The notes below the pieces were generated by a model. That model was not told where the DNA came from. It did not search any database and was given only the letters and a program-made list of their open reading frames with translations. The position numbers were made by a program, and so were the translations under genes. Below, piece after piece: positions 25,355 to 36,249 of a stretch of 64,000 nucleotides of DNA (position 1 is the first letter of the stretch; every line of letters starts with the position of its first letter). The stretch is from contig NZ_NFGZ01000005.1 in NCBI RefSeq assembly GCF_002159175.1, forward strand, positions 62,001 to 126,000. Reading direction: 5' to 3'. Source of the DNA: Flavonifractor sp. An92. Its GTDB lineage: Bacteria; Bacillota; Clostridia; Oscillospirales; Oscillospiraceae.

Positions 25355-25384
25355 TTGCATTCCGCTCCAGAGGCGGTGTATAAT
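25355..25384 (+). promoter_or_regulatory. Promoter of glnS
   Basis: TTGCAT (25355-25360) and TATAAT (25379-25384) are 18 bp apart. A perfect AAGTTAACTT palindrome (25389-25398) and a GGCGA/TCGCC hairpin follow in the leader. Confidence 0.65.
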
Positions 25385-25435
25385 ACCTAAGTTAACTTGG
25401 CGAAGCATCGCCTATTTTACGAAGGAGTGAATGAC

Positions 25436-27121
<1,686 letters not shown>

Positions 27122-27142
27122 TCGGTCGGAGGCAATATCGTC

Positions 27143-28168
27143 ATGTATCTCTTCCGCAATGACTACTCCTTCGGCGCCCACCCCAAGGTTCTGGACGCCG
27201 TGGCCCGCTCCAGTGCCGAGGGCAACCCCGGCTACGGCTTTGACCCCCACTGTGAGCACGCCATCCAGCTCATCCGGGACCTGGCTCAGGCCCCGGAGGC
27301 CGACGTCTCCTTCTTCATCGGCGGCACCTCGGTGAATTTCACCGCCATCGCCGCCTTCCTGCGCCCCTGGGAGGGTGTGTTCTGCCCCCAGACCGGCCAC
27401 ATCAATGGCCACGAGTCCGGTGCGGTGGAGGCCACCGGCCACAAGATCCTCCCCCTCCCCACCGGCCCGGACGGAAAGCTCCGCCCCCGGCAGATCGAGG
27501 CCGCCCTCCCCACCTATGAGGACGTGCATCTGGTCAAGCCCCGGCTGGTGTACATCTCCCAGGCCACCGAGACCGGCGGCGTCTACACCCGGGACGAGCT
27601 GGAGGCCCTCCACAATGTCTGCCGGGCGCACGACCTGCTCCTCTTCGTGGACGGCGCCCGCCTGGGCTGCGCCCTGGCCGCCGCCGGAAACACCCTCACC
27701 CTGGCCGACCTGGCCCGGCTGGCCGACGCCTTCACCATCGGCGGCACCAAGAACGGCGCTCTCATGGGCGAGGCCCTGGTGATCCCCGATCCCAAGCTGG
27801 CGGAGGACCTGTTCCGCATCAAGAAGCAGCGGGGCGCCGTGCTGGCCAAGGGATGGCTGCTGGGCGCCCAGTTTGAGGCCCTGTTCACTGACGGGCTCTA
27901 CTTTGAGCTGGCCCGCCACTCCAACGCCATGGCCCAGCGGCTCCAGGAGGGACTGAGCGAGAAGGGCATCTCCTTCTACTTCCTCTCCCCCACCAACCAG
28001 ATCTTCCCCATCGTGGACGATTCCCTCCTCCCTGCCCTGCGGGAGGTCTGCGCCTTTGAGGTGTGGGGTCCCGCGCCCCGCATGGGCCAGACCGTCATCC
28101 GTCTGGTGGCCTCCTTCGCCACCACCGAGGCCGATGTGGAGGGCCTGCTGCCCCACTTCCCCCTGTAA
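27143..28168 (+). CDS. Threonine aldolase-like PLP-dependent lyase
   Basis: 341 residues, PLP fold type I. FRNDYSFGAHPKVLDA opening, FFIGGTSVNFTAIA, the PLP-ring Asp in LFVDGARLG (Asp170) and the Schiff-base Lys203 in IGGTKNGALMGE place it in the beta-eliminating lyase/low-specificity L-threonine aldolase family (ltaE-like), which splits threonine into glycine and acetaldehyde. Substrate choice cannot be settled from motifs. It lies 21 bp downstream of glnS and probably shares its transcript. Confidence 0.85.
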   Translation: MYLFRNDYSFGAHPKVLDAVARSSAEGNPGYGFDPHCEHAIQLIRDLAQAPEADVSFFIGGTSVNFTAIAAFLRPWEGVFCPQTGHINGHESGAVEATGHKILPLPTGPDGKLRPRQIEAALPTYEDVHLVKPRLVYISQATETGGVYTRDELEALHNVCRAHDLLLFVDGARLGCALAAAGNTLTLADLARLADAFTIGGTKNGALMGEALVIPDPKLAEDLFRIKKQRGAVLAKGWLLGAQFEALFTDGLYFELARHSNAMAQRLQEGLSEKGISFYFLSPTNQIFPIVDDSLLPALREVCAFEVWGPAPRMGQTVIRLVASFATTEADVEGLLPHFPL

Positions 28169-28187
28169 AAGGAGAAAGGAGTCCGCT

Positions 28188-28637
28188 ATGGACAGTGAAC
28201 TGCTCAAGCTCCGCATCCCCAACGCCATCTACCGGATCGCCCAATTCCTGGAGATCATCGTGTCCCTCTTCGTCATCGCCGCCATCGCCCTCTCGCTGGT
28301 GTCGGTGGCCCACGAGCTGGGCATCATGGCCGCCGAACCGGCCAACACCGATAAACTCCAGGAGTTCCTGGCCACCGCCTTTACCGTGGTCATCGGCATC
28401 GAGTTTTTGAAAATGCTCAGCCGCCACAACATGAGCTCGGTGGTGGAGGTCCTCCTCTTCGCCATTGCCCGTCAGATGGTCATTGAGCACACCACCGCCG
28501 TGGAGAACCTCATCATGGTGATCTCCATCGGCCTGCTCTTCATCATCCGCAAGTATCTCTTTATCCCCGATCTGGACAACCGTCCCTCTGCCGTCTTTCT
28601 CCGCCACCACCGTGAGGCAGAAAAAGAGGAACACTGA
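28188..28637 (+). CDS. PsiE-like integral membrane protein
   Basis: 149 residues with about four hydrophobic segments (about 20-45, 60-75, 85-105, 110-130) and charged ends. LATAFTVVIGIEFLKMLSRH followed by NMSSVVEVLLFAIARQMVIEH recalls the phosphate-starvation-inducible PsiE family; no biochemical role is established for it. AAAGGAG precedes the ATG, 19 bp after the aldolase-like gene. It closes the glnS transcript. Confidence 0.65.
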   Translation: MDSELLKLRIPNAIYRIAQFLEIIVSLFVIAAIALSLVSVAHELGIMAAEPANTDKLQEFLATAFTVVIGIEFLKMLSRHNMSSVVEVLLFAIARQMVIEHTTAVENLIMVISIGLLFIIRKYLFIPDLDNRPSAVFLRHHREAEKEEH

Positions 28638-28641
28638 GCGC

Positions 28642-28679
28642 AAAAGCGCCGCGGTCCTTGATGACCGCGGCGCTTTTTT
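28642..28679. terminator. Bidirectional terminator between convergent genes
   Basis: AAAAGCGCCGCGGTC/GACCGCGGCGCTTTT stem with a T-run on both strands; it separates the PsiE-like gene from the convergent XRE gene. Confidence 0.9.
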
Positions 28680-29794
28680 CAGGTCTCATCCGGTTCTTCC
28701 GGCGCTTTTTCCTTACGGTTCAGAGCCAGAGCACTCACCAGCAGCCACACGGCCGCCAGCACCAGCGCGCACAGCGCGGTGGCCCAGCTGGGCTCCCCCA
28801 GCGGCTGGTAGGTCTCCAGATTCATGCTGTCGAGGTATGGAATCCGGTTTCTGCCCAAGGAGGACCAGGCATCCCGGTAGGTCAGCAGGCCGGTCATTCC
28901 CCAGCAGCAGGCCGTCAGAAGCCAGAAGGGGACGATGTAACGCTTCTGCCCCTTCCAAAGAACCGCTGTCCCAACTGCGCCCAGCAGGATCAGCCAGAGG
29001 GCAAAGGCGGTCTCCTGGTGCTCATACCAGGCCACCGGGCAGCTCTCCAGCAGGAAGGGCAGCCAGAAGGCCCCCGCCAGCACTGGCCCCAAAGCGGGCA
29101 GCGCCCGGCGCAGCGGCGGACGGCGCAGGGTGAGCCGGAACACGGCGTTCGGCTTCAGGCCCTTGCCGCGGCTCCAGGAGAGAATGGCTCCCTCCATGGC
29201 GGCGGTGAGAAGGGCGGCCACACACACCGCCGCCAGCGCGAGGAACAGGACGCTGCCGAGCTGTCCGCTCAGCAGCTGGCCCTGGATGCTGGCCCCCAGC
29301 ATGGCCTGGGACGAGCCGAAGAAGCTCAGCGCCAGCAGCGTAGACCCCACCTTGACCACGAAGGTCAGATTCACGGCGAAGAGCATGGCCGCATTGGACA
29401 GGTGGAACCAGCGGCTGTGGTGGGCGTAATAGCGCTGGAGGTACACGCCGTAGGCCACACACCCCAGATAGGCCAGGTAGCACAGCACCGCAGGCATGAA
29501 GAGGTCCAGCAGGAAGAACAGCACGCCTCCGCCCAGGGCAAAGGCGAAGGAGAGCAGGCCCTGGAAGTCAGTGCGGGTCAGAGTACGCACCGGCTTCTCC
29601 CCGTCCAGAAGGTCGTCCACGCTGACCTGGAGCGCCTGGGCCAGCGGGAGGAGCAGCGGCACGTCCGGATAGCCCCCCTCGCTCTCCCAGCGGGAGACGC
29701 TCTTGTTGCTCACCCCAAGCAGATCTGCCAGCTCCTGCTGGGTGAGGCCCCGGGCCCGGCGGTACTGACGCAGCCGTTCACCAAAGGTATTCAT
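28679..29794 (-). CDS. XRE-family regulator with membrane domain
   Basis: 371 residues. An N-terminal Cro/C1-type HTH (FGERLRQYRRARGLTQQELA, then SNKSVSRWESEGGYP) occupies residues 3-65. About eight hydrophobic segments follow from residue 85 to the end. HTH-plus-membrane proteins of this kind are common in Firmicutes and may sense membrane stress; the signal is unknown. The start is MNTFGERL, with AAGGAG 8 bp upstream; 16 further upstream codons are open but lack a site. Confidence 0.8.
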   Translation of the reverse strand: MNTFGERLRQYRRARGLTQQELADLLGVSNKSVSRWESEGGYPDVPLLLPLAQALQVSVDDLLDGEKPVRTLTRTDFQGLLSFAFALGGGVLFFLLDLFMPAVLCYLAYLGCVAYGVYLQRYYAHHSRWFHLSNAAMLFAVNLTFVVKVGSTLLALSFFGSSQAMLGASIQGQLLSGQLGSVLFLALAAVCVAALLTAAMEGAILSWSRGKGLKPNAVFRLTLRRPPLRRALPALGPVLAGAFWLPFLLESCPVAWYEHQETAFALWLILLGAVGTAVLWKGQKRYIVPFWLLTACCWGMTGLLTYRDAWSSLGRNRIPYLDSMNLETYQPLGEPSWATALCALVLAAVWLLVSALALNRKEKAPEEPDET

Positions 29795-29922
29795 ATCCTC
29801 ATCTCCTTTCTTCTGGCTCAAGGATAGCATATCCGCCCCCAAATGCCCACCCCGCAGGGCGAGAATTCTCTCCCGGAGGCCGGGAATGGGCCGAGAATCC
29901 GGTCTCGCACCCGACGAGAGCG

Positions 29923-29956
29923 CAAAAACACCCCCCGGCGCGGCCGCGCCGGGGGG
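29923..29956 (-). terminator. Terminator of the macA-macB-SLH operon
   Basis: Read leftward, CCCCCCGGCGCG pairs with CGCGCCGGGGGG around a short loop, followed by TGTTTTTGCG. Confidence 0.8.
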
Positions 29957-29971
29957 CGTTCGCTGCTGTGG

Positions 29972-32380
29972 TTACTCCACCACGACCAGGCGGATCTTGC
30001 CGCCCTGGTCCGGGGACTTGTCGTAGTAGACGGTCATCTCCTCGGCATAGGCCCGGGCCAGCTCAAAGCGCTCATAGCCGGTGTCGGCCTGGAACCAGTA
30101 GCCGGTGGTCTTGTTGTAGCACCAGACCTCCTGGGAGATGGGGAACACCTTGTCCCCCACCTTCAGGGTGTGGGTGTCCGGGTCGTAGTTGGCCCGGACC
30201 ACGCCGTCCGCCTTCTGGAGGGTGACGGAGCCGGCCAGCTTGTGCTCCCCGTCCAGCGTCTCGATAGAGGGGGCGATACCGATCACGTCGCCGTTGCGGA
30301 AGGTGGCGCCGCAGACCAGCGTCTGGCTCTCGCCGCCGTTCTGGACCGAGATATGGGCGTTGCTGTAAGCCATGGAGTCCGAATCCACCGGGTCCGCCGG
30401 GGTGAAGCGTGCAAAGCCATAGGTGTACTGGTCGCCGGTCACATCGTCAAAGACCAGAACGCTGTACTTGCCGCTGTAATCCTTCCCGGCGTAGAGGATC
30501 TTGGAGGAAGGCACGGTGTTCCGGGTGAGCTGATCGTAGGTGATCTCCTTGGGCTCGCTGTTGCCCACCCGCTCGAACATACGCACATTCTCCGCCAGCT
30601 CCACTCCATCCAGCGTGCGCTGGGCCACGTTCAGGGTGCCGCTGACCGAACTGCCGCCGGTGAGCTTGGACAGGTTGATGCGGTCCTTGCCGGAGGACAC
30701 CGTCACCAGCTGGCCCACCATCTTGGCCGCAGAGGACTCGCTCAGGTTCACATCGCCCTCAAAGACCACGGCCTCGCCCTTGGCATTGAAGAAGTTCAGG
30801 AGCGGTTTCACTTTGGCGGTGGTGGTGCTGCACTCCTCCACCACGCCCACGGTGGTGGAGCGGGCCACGGACGGGTCCAGAGCACCGGCCACCCGGCCGT
30901 CGCTGGTGAAGAGGAGGGTCACCTCATCGCCCGGCCGGAAGGCAGCCAGGTCCTCCACCGCACCGGGCAGCACCGTGAAGTCCTGCCCCAGCATGGTCAC
31001 CGTGGAGGGAGCGGTGGGGTTGGGGGACGCATTCTCGTAGTAGCCGGTGAGGCGCAGGTCGGAAACCCGCAGGATGCGGCTCCCCGCGTCAAAGGTAGCC
31101 ACGTCGTACTGCCGCAGGTCGGCCACTGTGGCGGGCACACCGTTCTTGTAGATCTGGTACTCCCCGCCGCCGGTCAGAGAGGCGAAGGGGTTGGAGGTGC
31201 CGGTGGGCTTGGTCCGGGCCACCATCACGTTGTCGCTGGACTGGGAGGCCGAGGAGAGGTAGACATAGTCCAGCTTCCCCGCCGGGCCGTAGCACAGCGT
31301 CATGGGCGTACCGGAGTACAGGTAGGACCAGACCTTCTCAAAGGTGGTGGCCTCTCCGTCCTTCCAGACCACGGTGGCGGGCTGGATGGTGATCTTCTCA
31401 CCGGAGGCGGTGACATAGTTGGCGTCCACCTTGCCGGTGACCGTGATGCGGCGGATGGAGTCGCTCTCGCTGGGCCGCAGGGTGAGGAACTCTCCGTTCT
31501 TGTCCTGCACCATCTGGCCGCGCACGCCCAGGAGCTGGGCGGAGAGGGCGGTGCGCTCGGTCTTGGGGCTGCTGGTGGAGGTGCCGGTGGCCACGGTCAC
31601 GGTGTTGGAACCGGTGGCGGTGTTGGTGTCCACCGACAGGAGCACCACGTCGTCGGTGAGGGTGCCGCCCAGCTTGCTGACCAGGTAGCACTCCTCGCTG
31701 CCCTTGCCGCAGGCGAAGAGCAGGTTCTCAAAGAGCAGCGCCGCCTGGCCGCGGGTGAGGCCGGAAGCGCCGGAGAGGTTCAGGCCCTCGGTGAGGCCGG
31801 TGGTGGCACCCACCGCCAGATAGCCGTCGTACCAGGCCGCGCCGGGGGCGATGTCCCCGGTGTTGTAGCCCAGGATACGGGTGAGGATGGCCACGGCCTC
31901 GCCGTAGGTGATGGGACGGTCGGGCTCAAAGTTGCCGTTGCCCACGCCCAGGATCAGCCGGTCATTGGCCACGGTGGGGGCGGAGGAGTCCCCGTCCCCC
32001 TGGGAGGAGCCGGTCCCCGCCAGCTCGCCGCTGGTGGTCAGGGAGGAGGCCAGGTTGACATAGCCCCGGGCCCAGTGGGTGCTCCCCACATCCAGGAAGA
32101 TGGTGCGGCCCCGCTGGGCGGGCTCCAGGTCGCCCTTGCCCATGACGTCCACCGCCATCTTGCAGAACTCCGCCCGGGTCAGGGTGCCGCTGGGCCGGTA
32201 GGAGGTCCCGCCGGTCCCGTTCACCACCCCCAGCAGCCGCAGCAGCTCCGCCGCCTCGGCCACCTCCGGGTCGGAGATGTCGGTGAAGGAACCGCCCGAG
32301 GCGGCCCCCGCCGGGAGGATCAGAAGGCTCACACCGATGGACACCGCCACCAGCGCGGCCAGGATTCGTTTCAGCTTCAT
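29972..32380 (-). CDS. SLH-domain cell-surface protein
   Basis: 802 residues. A signal peptide occupies residues 1-27 (basic start, hydrophobic core, PAGAAS cleavage site). S-layer homology repeats follow at about 30-75 (FTDISDPEVAEAAELLRLLG, YRPSGTLTRAEFCKMAV), 92-180 (FLDVGSTHWARGYVNLAS, FEPDRPITYGEAVAILTRIL) and 185-225. They anchor the protein to wall polysaccharide. The remaining 570 residues are beta-rich and repetitive with many Thr/Ser, with no enzyme motif. It lies 18 bp downstream of a MacB-type permease, so it may be exported or influenced by that pump. Confidence 0.85.
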   Translation of the reverse strand: MKLKRILAALVAVSIGVSLLILPAGAASGGSFTDISDPEVAEAAELLRLLGVVNGTGGTSYRPSGTLTRAEFCKMAVDVMGKGDLEPAQRGRTIFLDVGSTHWARGYVNLASSLTTSGELAGTGSSQGDGDSSAPTVANDRLILGVGNGNFEPDRPITYGEAVAILTRILGYNTGDIAPGAAWYDGYLAVGATTGLTEGLNLSGASGLTRGQAALLFENLLFACGKGSEECYLVSKLGGTLTDDVVLLSVDTNTATGSNTVTVATGTSTSSPKTERTALSAQLLGVRGQMVQDKNGEFLTLRPSESDSIRRITVTGKVDANYVTASGEKITIQPATVVWKDGEATTFEKVWSYLYSGTPMTLCYGPAGKLDYVYLSSASQSSDNVMVARTKPTGTSNPFASLTGGGEYQIYKNGVPATVADLRQYDVATFDAGSRILRVSDLRLTGYYENASPNPTAPSTVTMLGQDFTVLPGAVEDLAAFRPGDEVTLLFTSDGRVAGALDPSVARSTTVGVVEECSTTTAKVKPLLNFFNAKGEAVVFEGDVNLSESSAAKMVGQLVTVSSGKDRINLSKLTGGSSVSGTLNVAQRTLDGVELAENVRMFERVGNSEPKEITYDQLTRNTVPSSKILYAGKDYSGKYSVLVFDDVTGDQYTYGFARFTPADPVDSDSMAYSNAHISVQNGGESQTLVCGATFRNGDVIGIAPSIETLDGEHKLAGSVTLQKADGVVRANYDPDTHTLKVGDKVFPISQEVWCYNKTTGYWFQADTGYERFELARAYAEEMTVYYDKSPDQGGKIRLVVVE

Positions 32381-32398
32381 AGCGTTCTCTCCTTCTTC

Positions 32399-33625
32399 TT
32401 ACTCAGCCCGCAGGGCCTCCACCGGCTGCAGACCGCTGGCCTTGATGGCCGGGTACAGGCCGAATACGATGCCCAGCAGCACCGACACCACACCGGCCAG
32501 GGCCATGATGGAGGGGTCGGGGCTGACCACATAGCCCAGCTGCTGCTTGCAGTAGATCCAGGTGGCCGGGTAGCTCACCAGAATGCCCAGGATGCCGCCG
32601 ATGCCGCAGATCATACAGGCCTCGATGAGGAATTGCAGGATGATGGTCCGCCGCTCGGCGCCGATGGCCTTGCGGATGCCGATCTCCCGGGTGCGCTCGG
32701 TGACGGTGACCAGCATGATGTTCATGATGCCGATGCCGCCTACCAGCAGGGAGATGGCCGCGATGCCGCCCAGCAGGGCCTGCTGGCCCTTGGTGGCCTC
32801 GTCGGCGCTCTGCTGGCCCTGGTTGGTGCTGTACACATTGTAATAGCCATAGCTCATGCCCGACTGGGAGTCGCCGATGAGGCCCTTCAGAAAGACCTCC
32901 AGCAGGGTCACCGCCTCGTTGGTGGCCTCCTTGCTCCGGGCCTTGACCACGAAGTTGCTCATATCGGTGAAAGAGTTGGAGGCCAGGGACAGGGTCTGGT
33001 TCAGCGTGTAGGGCACGGCGATGACGTTGTCCAGGGAGTACTCGCTGCCGGAGAAGTCCTTCTGCTTGTAAACGCCCACCACTTCCAGGGGCACGCCGCA
33101 GACGGTGAGCTTCTTCCCGATGGGATTGGCGTAGTCAAAGAAGAGCTCCGCCGCCTTGGACCCCAGGACACACACCTGGGTGTTGTTCTTGATGTCCATG
33201 TAGCAGAGGTCCCGGCCCTTGCCGATCTGGAAGTTGTTGCACAGAGACCACTGCTCACTGCCCAGATAGACCTGGGGAGCCCAGTCCATGTTGTCGGAGT
33301 TCTTGGCGCCGTACTGGATGGTGCCCCAGATGCTGCCGCTGGGCGTCACACCCAGCACCAGATCGTCCAGCTTCAGGCAGTAATCATAGAGGCTCTGGAA
33401 CACCTTGTCGCCGCCGGTCCCCCACTTGCTGGCGCTGACCTGGATCTGGTTGGAGCCCATGCTCTCGTAGTACTGCATGATCTCCTTGGTCTGGCCCTTG
33501 GCGTAGGATACCAGGGTGATGACCGAGGCCAGACCGATGATGATGCCCAGCATGGTCAGGAAGGTTCGGCCCTTCCGGCCGGCGATGGACTTGATGGCCA
33601 GCTTGATGGATTGCAGGATGCTCAC
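32399..33625 (-). CDS. MacB-type ABC transporter permease
   Basis: 408 residues. MacB/FtsX architecture: one N-terminal membrane segment (GRTFLTMLGIIIGLASVIT, residues 20-40), a large external MacB-PCD-like domain (45-270) and three C-terminal membrane segments from about 285, including GIMNIMLVTVTERTREIGIR, the conserved coupling-helix region. It overlaps the ATPase gene by 4 bp. Together with the MacA-like adaptor it would move peptides, lipids or antimicrobials outward. Confidence 0.9.
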   Translation of the reverse strand: MSILQSIKLAIKSIAGRKGRTFLTMLGIIIGLASVITLVSYAKGQTKEIMQYYESMGSNQIQVSASKWGTGGDKVFQSLYDYCLKLDDLVLGVTPSGSIWGTIQYGAKNSDNMDWAPQVYLGSEQWSLCNNFQIGKGRDLCYMDIKNNTQVCVLGSKAAELFFDYANPIGKKLTVCGVPLEVVGVYKQKDFSGSEYSLDNVIAVPYTLNQTLSLASNSFTDMSNFVVKARSKEATNEAVTLLEVFLKGLIGDSQSGMSYGYYNVYSTNQGQQSADEATKGQQALLGGIAAISLLVGGIGIMNIMLVTVTERTREIGIRKAIGAERRTIILQFLIEACMICGIGGILGILVSYPATWIYCKQQLGYVVSPDPSIMALAGVVSVLLGIVFGLYPAIKASGLQPVEALRAE

Positions 33626-34317
33626 AGCCAGTCCACCTCCTGTGCGTGGTCCTCCACGATGCTGCCGTCGGCGATGCGCACCATGCGGGGCGCCGTGGCC
33701 GCGATGGAGTTGTCGTGGGTGATGAGGATCACCGTAGTCCCCTCCAGATAGAGCTGGCGGAGGATCTGAAGCACGTGCTTGCCCGTCTTGGAGTCCAGTG
33801 CGCCGGTGGGCTCGTCCGCCAGGATGATGGGAGGATGGGTGGCGATGGCCCGGGCGATGGCCACACGCTGCTGCTGGCCGCCCGACATCTCGGTGGGGCG
33901 GTGGTCACAGCGGTCGGCCAAGCTCACCCGCTCCAGCGCGTCCATCACCCGCTCCTCCCGCTCCCGGGTGCGCACTCCCTGGTAGATGAGGGGCAGCTCC
34001 ACGTTCTCATAGGCCGAGAGGGCCGGGATCAGGTTGAATCCCTGGAAGATGAAGCCGATCTGCTTGTTGCGGATGTGGGAGAGCTGCCGGTCGCTCAGCT
34101 CGGTCACGTCGGTGCCGTCCAGGTGGTAGTCGCCATAAGTGGGGATGTCCAGGCAGCCCAGGATGTTCATCAGCGTGGACTTGCCCGAACCCGACTGGCC
34201 CACGATGGCCACGAACTCTCCCCGGTCGATCTGGAGCGACACGCCGTTGAGGGCCCGCACCTCGTTCTCGTAGCCCTCGTTATAGATCTTGAACACGTCT
34301 TTGATATCGATGAGCAC
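33622..34317 (-). CDS. MacB-type ABC transporter ATP-binding protein
   Basis: 231 residues, the usual length. Walker A GQSGSGKS at about 39-46, Q-loop IFQGFNLIP, signature MSGGQQQR, Walker [16 protein letters not shown] and a His switch in ILITHD. It drives the permease encoded in the overlapping downstream gene. The LolD/MacB-type signature and sequence order are textbook. Confidence 0.93.
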   Translation of the reverse strand: MLIDIKDVFKIYNEGYENEVRALNGVSLQIDRGEFVAIVGQSGSGKSTLMNILGCLDIPTYGDYHLDGTDVTELSDRQLSHIRNKQIGFIFQGFNLIPALSAYENVELPLIYQGVRTREREERVMDALERVSLADRCDHRPTEMSGGQQQRVAIARAIATHPPIILADEPTGALDSKTGKHVLQILRQLYLEGTTVILITHDNSIAATAPRMVRIADGSIVEDHAQEVDWL

Positions 34318-34334
34318 GTCGATCCGCTCCCGTC

Positions 34335-36032
34335 TTAACCGTAGGCCATGCCTTCGGTGTTCTGGTAGGTGATAAAGATCACGTCGCCCACTTCCAGGCC
34401 GGACTTGATCTCGGCGTTGGCCGGGTCGGAAAGTCCCGTCTCCACCGGCACGGCGTAGAAGCCCTCCGGCGGCGCATCCACACTGTCCTCCATGCCGGGC
34501 TCCGGCTCGGGCAGATCGATGGCGTTCTCCGGGCGCTCCTCGGCCTGGAGGTACACGATGGGCATGGTGTTGCCGTCGGCGTCGCTGGTGTAGCGGATGG
34601 CGGCGGCGGGCACCACCATGCAGTCCAGGCTCTGGCTGGCGGCGAAGCTGTAATCCACGCTGACGCCGTTGCGGAGGGAGCCGTCAAAGTTGTCCACGCT
34701 CAGCGTCACCGGGAACACGGTGACCGAGCTGTCCGCCTTGGGCTCCAGGCTGATGGACTCCACAACGCCCATGTATGTATTGCCGTTCCAGTCGGTGAGG
34801 TCGATCATCTGGCCCTTCTCGATGAAGGCGATGTTGCGCTGGTCCACGTCGATGACCACCTTCATGACGGAGGTGTCGGCGATGGAGATGGCCACCTTGC
34901 CGCTCTCCACTTCCTCGCCGGCGGCAATGCCCAGAGAGACCACGGTGCCGTCGATGGGGGCCACGGCGTTGAAGTCGGACAGGGCCTTCTGGGCCTCTTC
35001 CACCTTCTTCTGAGCCGCCACCAGCTCCTCGTTCTTGGCCCGAATCTGGTCCCGGATCTCGTCGTCGCCCTGGACCACCAGGGTCTGCCCCGCCGTCACA
35101 TCGGCGTAGTTGAGGAGATTCACCTTCTCCACCGGGCCGTTGGCCTTGGCGGTGAGCTCCCGGCTCTCGTAGTACTCCAGCTTGCCGTTTTCATAGGGAT
35201 AGATGGTGGTACCGTCGGCGGCGGTCAGGGACACGGTGGCGTCCATGTCCTGGGTGAGGGTGCCGGGGTTGTCCAGCACGAACACCACCTCGAAGCACTT
35301 GGAGCCCTCGGGGGTGATGAAGCTGACCTTGTTGATCTTCTCCACCGTGCCGGTGTAGTCCTTCATCACCGCGGGGATGGAGACCTTGGCGCTCTGCCCC
35401 ACCGAGATGGAGTTCTCATAGGCGTAGCTGAAGTAGAGGGACAGGCGCAGCTTCTTGTCGTTGACCAGAGTGGCCACCCGGCCGTCCTTGCTCAGGGTGT
35501 CCCCCACCTGCAGGTCCTCCACGTTCATGAGCTTGCCGGAGAAGGGGGCCTGCACGGTGAGCTTGCCCAGCTCCTCGTTGAGCTTGTTCATGTCCTCCTG
35601 GAGGGTCTTGAGGCTCTCCTGAGCGCTCTTCAGGGTCTCCTCCGCCGCCTGGCTGCGGATGGTGTACAGCGGGTCGCCCTTGGCCACCTGCTGACCCTCC
35701 GTGACGAATACCTGGCTGACCGTGCCGGGGCTGGTCAGCGTGATGGTGGAGGCCGACTTGGCCGCCACATTGCCGGTGCCCTGCACCATGGAGGAGATGG
35801 AGCCGATGTCCACGGTTCCCAGCATCATCTCGCCCTTTTCCTTGGGCTTGTCGGTGAAGGCGAATTTCCATACCACAAATCCGCCGCCGCCCGCCAGCGC
35901 CAGCACCAGCACGGCGGCCAGGACCCGGCTGAGGGTCTTTTTGCGCCGCCGCTTCTTGTTGGGCTTGGGCGGAGCGGTCACCTCCGGCACATTCTCCACA
36001 GGGGTGGAAACGGGAGTCTGTTGTTCCGTCAT
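34335..36032 (-). CDS. MacA/HlyD-type membrane-fusion adaptor
   Basis: 565 residues. A basic N-terminus leads into one membrane anchor (VLAAVLVLALAGGGGFVVWK, about 36-55). A split lipoyl-like domain flanks a helical hairpin (EETLKSAQESLKTLQEDMNK and, further on, RAKNEELVAAQKKVEEAQKA), and beta-barrel segments follow. It would link the MacB-type pump to the wall. The first gene of a four-gene operon ending with the SLH protein. The start follows an AGGAGGAACG site. Confidence 0.88.
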   Translation of the reverse strand: MTEQQTPVSTPVENVPEVTAPPKPNKKRRRKKTLSRVLAAVLVLALAGGGGFVVWKFAFTDKPKEKGEMMLGTVDIGSISSMVQGTGNVAAKSASTITLTSPGTVSQVFVTEGQQVAKGDPLYTIRSQAAEETLKSAQESLKTLQEDMNKLNEELGKLTVQAPFSGKLMNVEDLQVGDTLSKDGRVATLVNDKKLRLSLYFSYAYENSISVGQSAKVSIPAVMKDYTGTVEKINKVSFITPEGSKCFEVVFVLDNPGTLTQDMDATVSLTAADGTTIYPYENGKLEYYESRELTAKANGPVEKVNLLNYADVTAGQTLVVQGDDEIRDQIRAKNEELVAAQKKVEEAQKALSDFNAVAPIDGTVVSLGIAAGEEVESGKVAISIADTSVMKVVIDVDQRNIAFIEKGQMIDLTDWNGNTYMGVVESISLEPKADSSVTVFPVTLSVDNFDGSLRNGVSVDYSFAASQSLDCMVVPAAAIRYTSDADGNTMPIVYLQAEERPENAIDLPEPEPGMEDSVDAPPEGFYAVPVETGLSDPANAEIKSGLEVGDVIFITYQNTEGMAYG

Positions 36033-36101
36033 AGTTCGTTCCTCCTCACGCTCCGCGGCCCCGGCCCCCGCCGGAGCAAAGCGCAGAGCCTTGCTGGGTC
36101 C

Positions 36102-36110
36102 ATTATACCA
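36102..36110 (-). promoter_or_regulatory. Extended -10 promoter of the macA operon
   Basis: On the minus strand TGGTATAAT (TGn extended -10) lies about 70 bp upstream of the adaptor start; no good -35 box is present. Confidence 0.5.
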
Positions 36111-36210
36111 TGTCCACCTGCAAAAGATATTTGCAATCGGGTGACAAATTCTTAACGAAATCTTAAATTATCCAACAAATTTTGCCTTATTTTACCATGA
36201 TACAGAAAAG

Positions 36211-36246
36211 AAACCGTTCTCCGGGCAAAGCCGGAGAACGGTTTTG
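36211..36246. terminator. Terminator after the GNAT gene
   Basis: AAACCGTTCTCCGG/CCGGAGAACGGTTT stem with T-rich flanks on both strands, at the stop of the leftward acetyltransferase gene. Confidence 0.8.
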
Positions 36247-36249
36247 AAA

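Noticed and set aside
29843-33751. 1302-codon open frame on the plus strand
   Set aside because: Shadow of the SLH and MacB genes, Gly/His/Val-rich with no motif.
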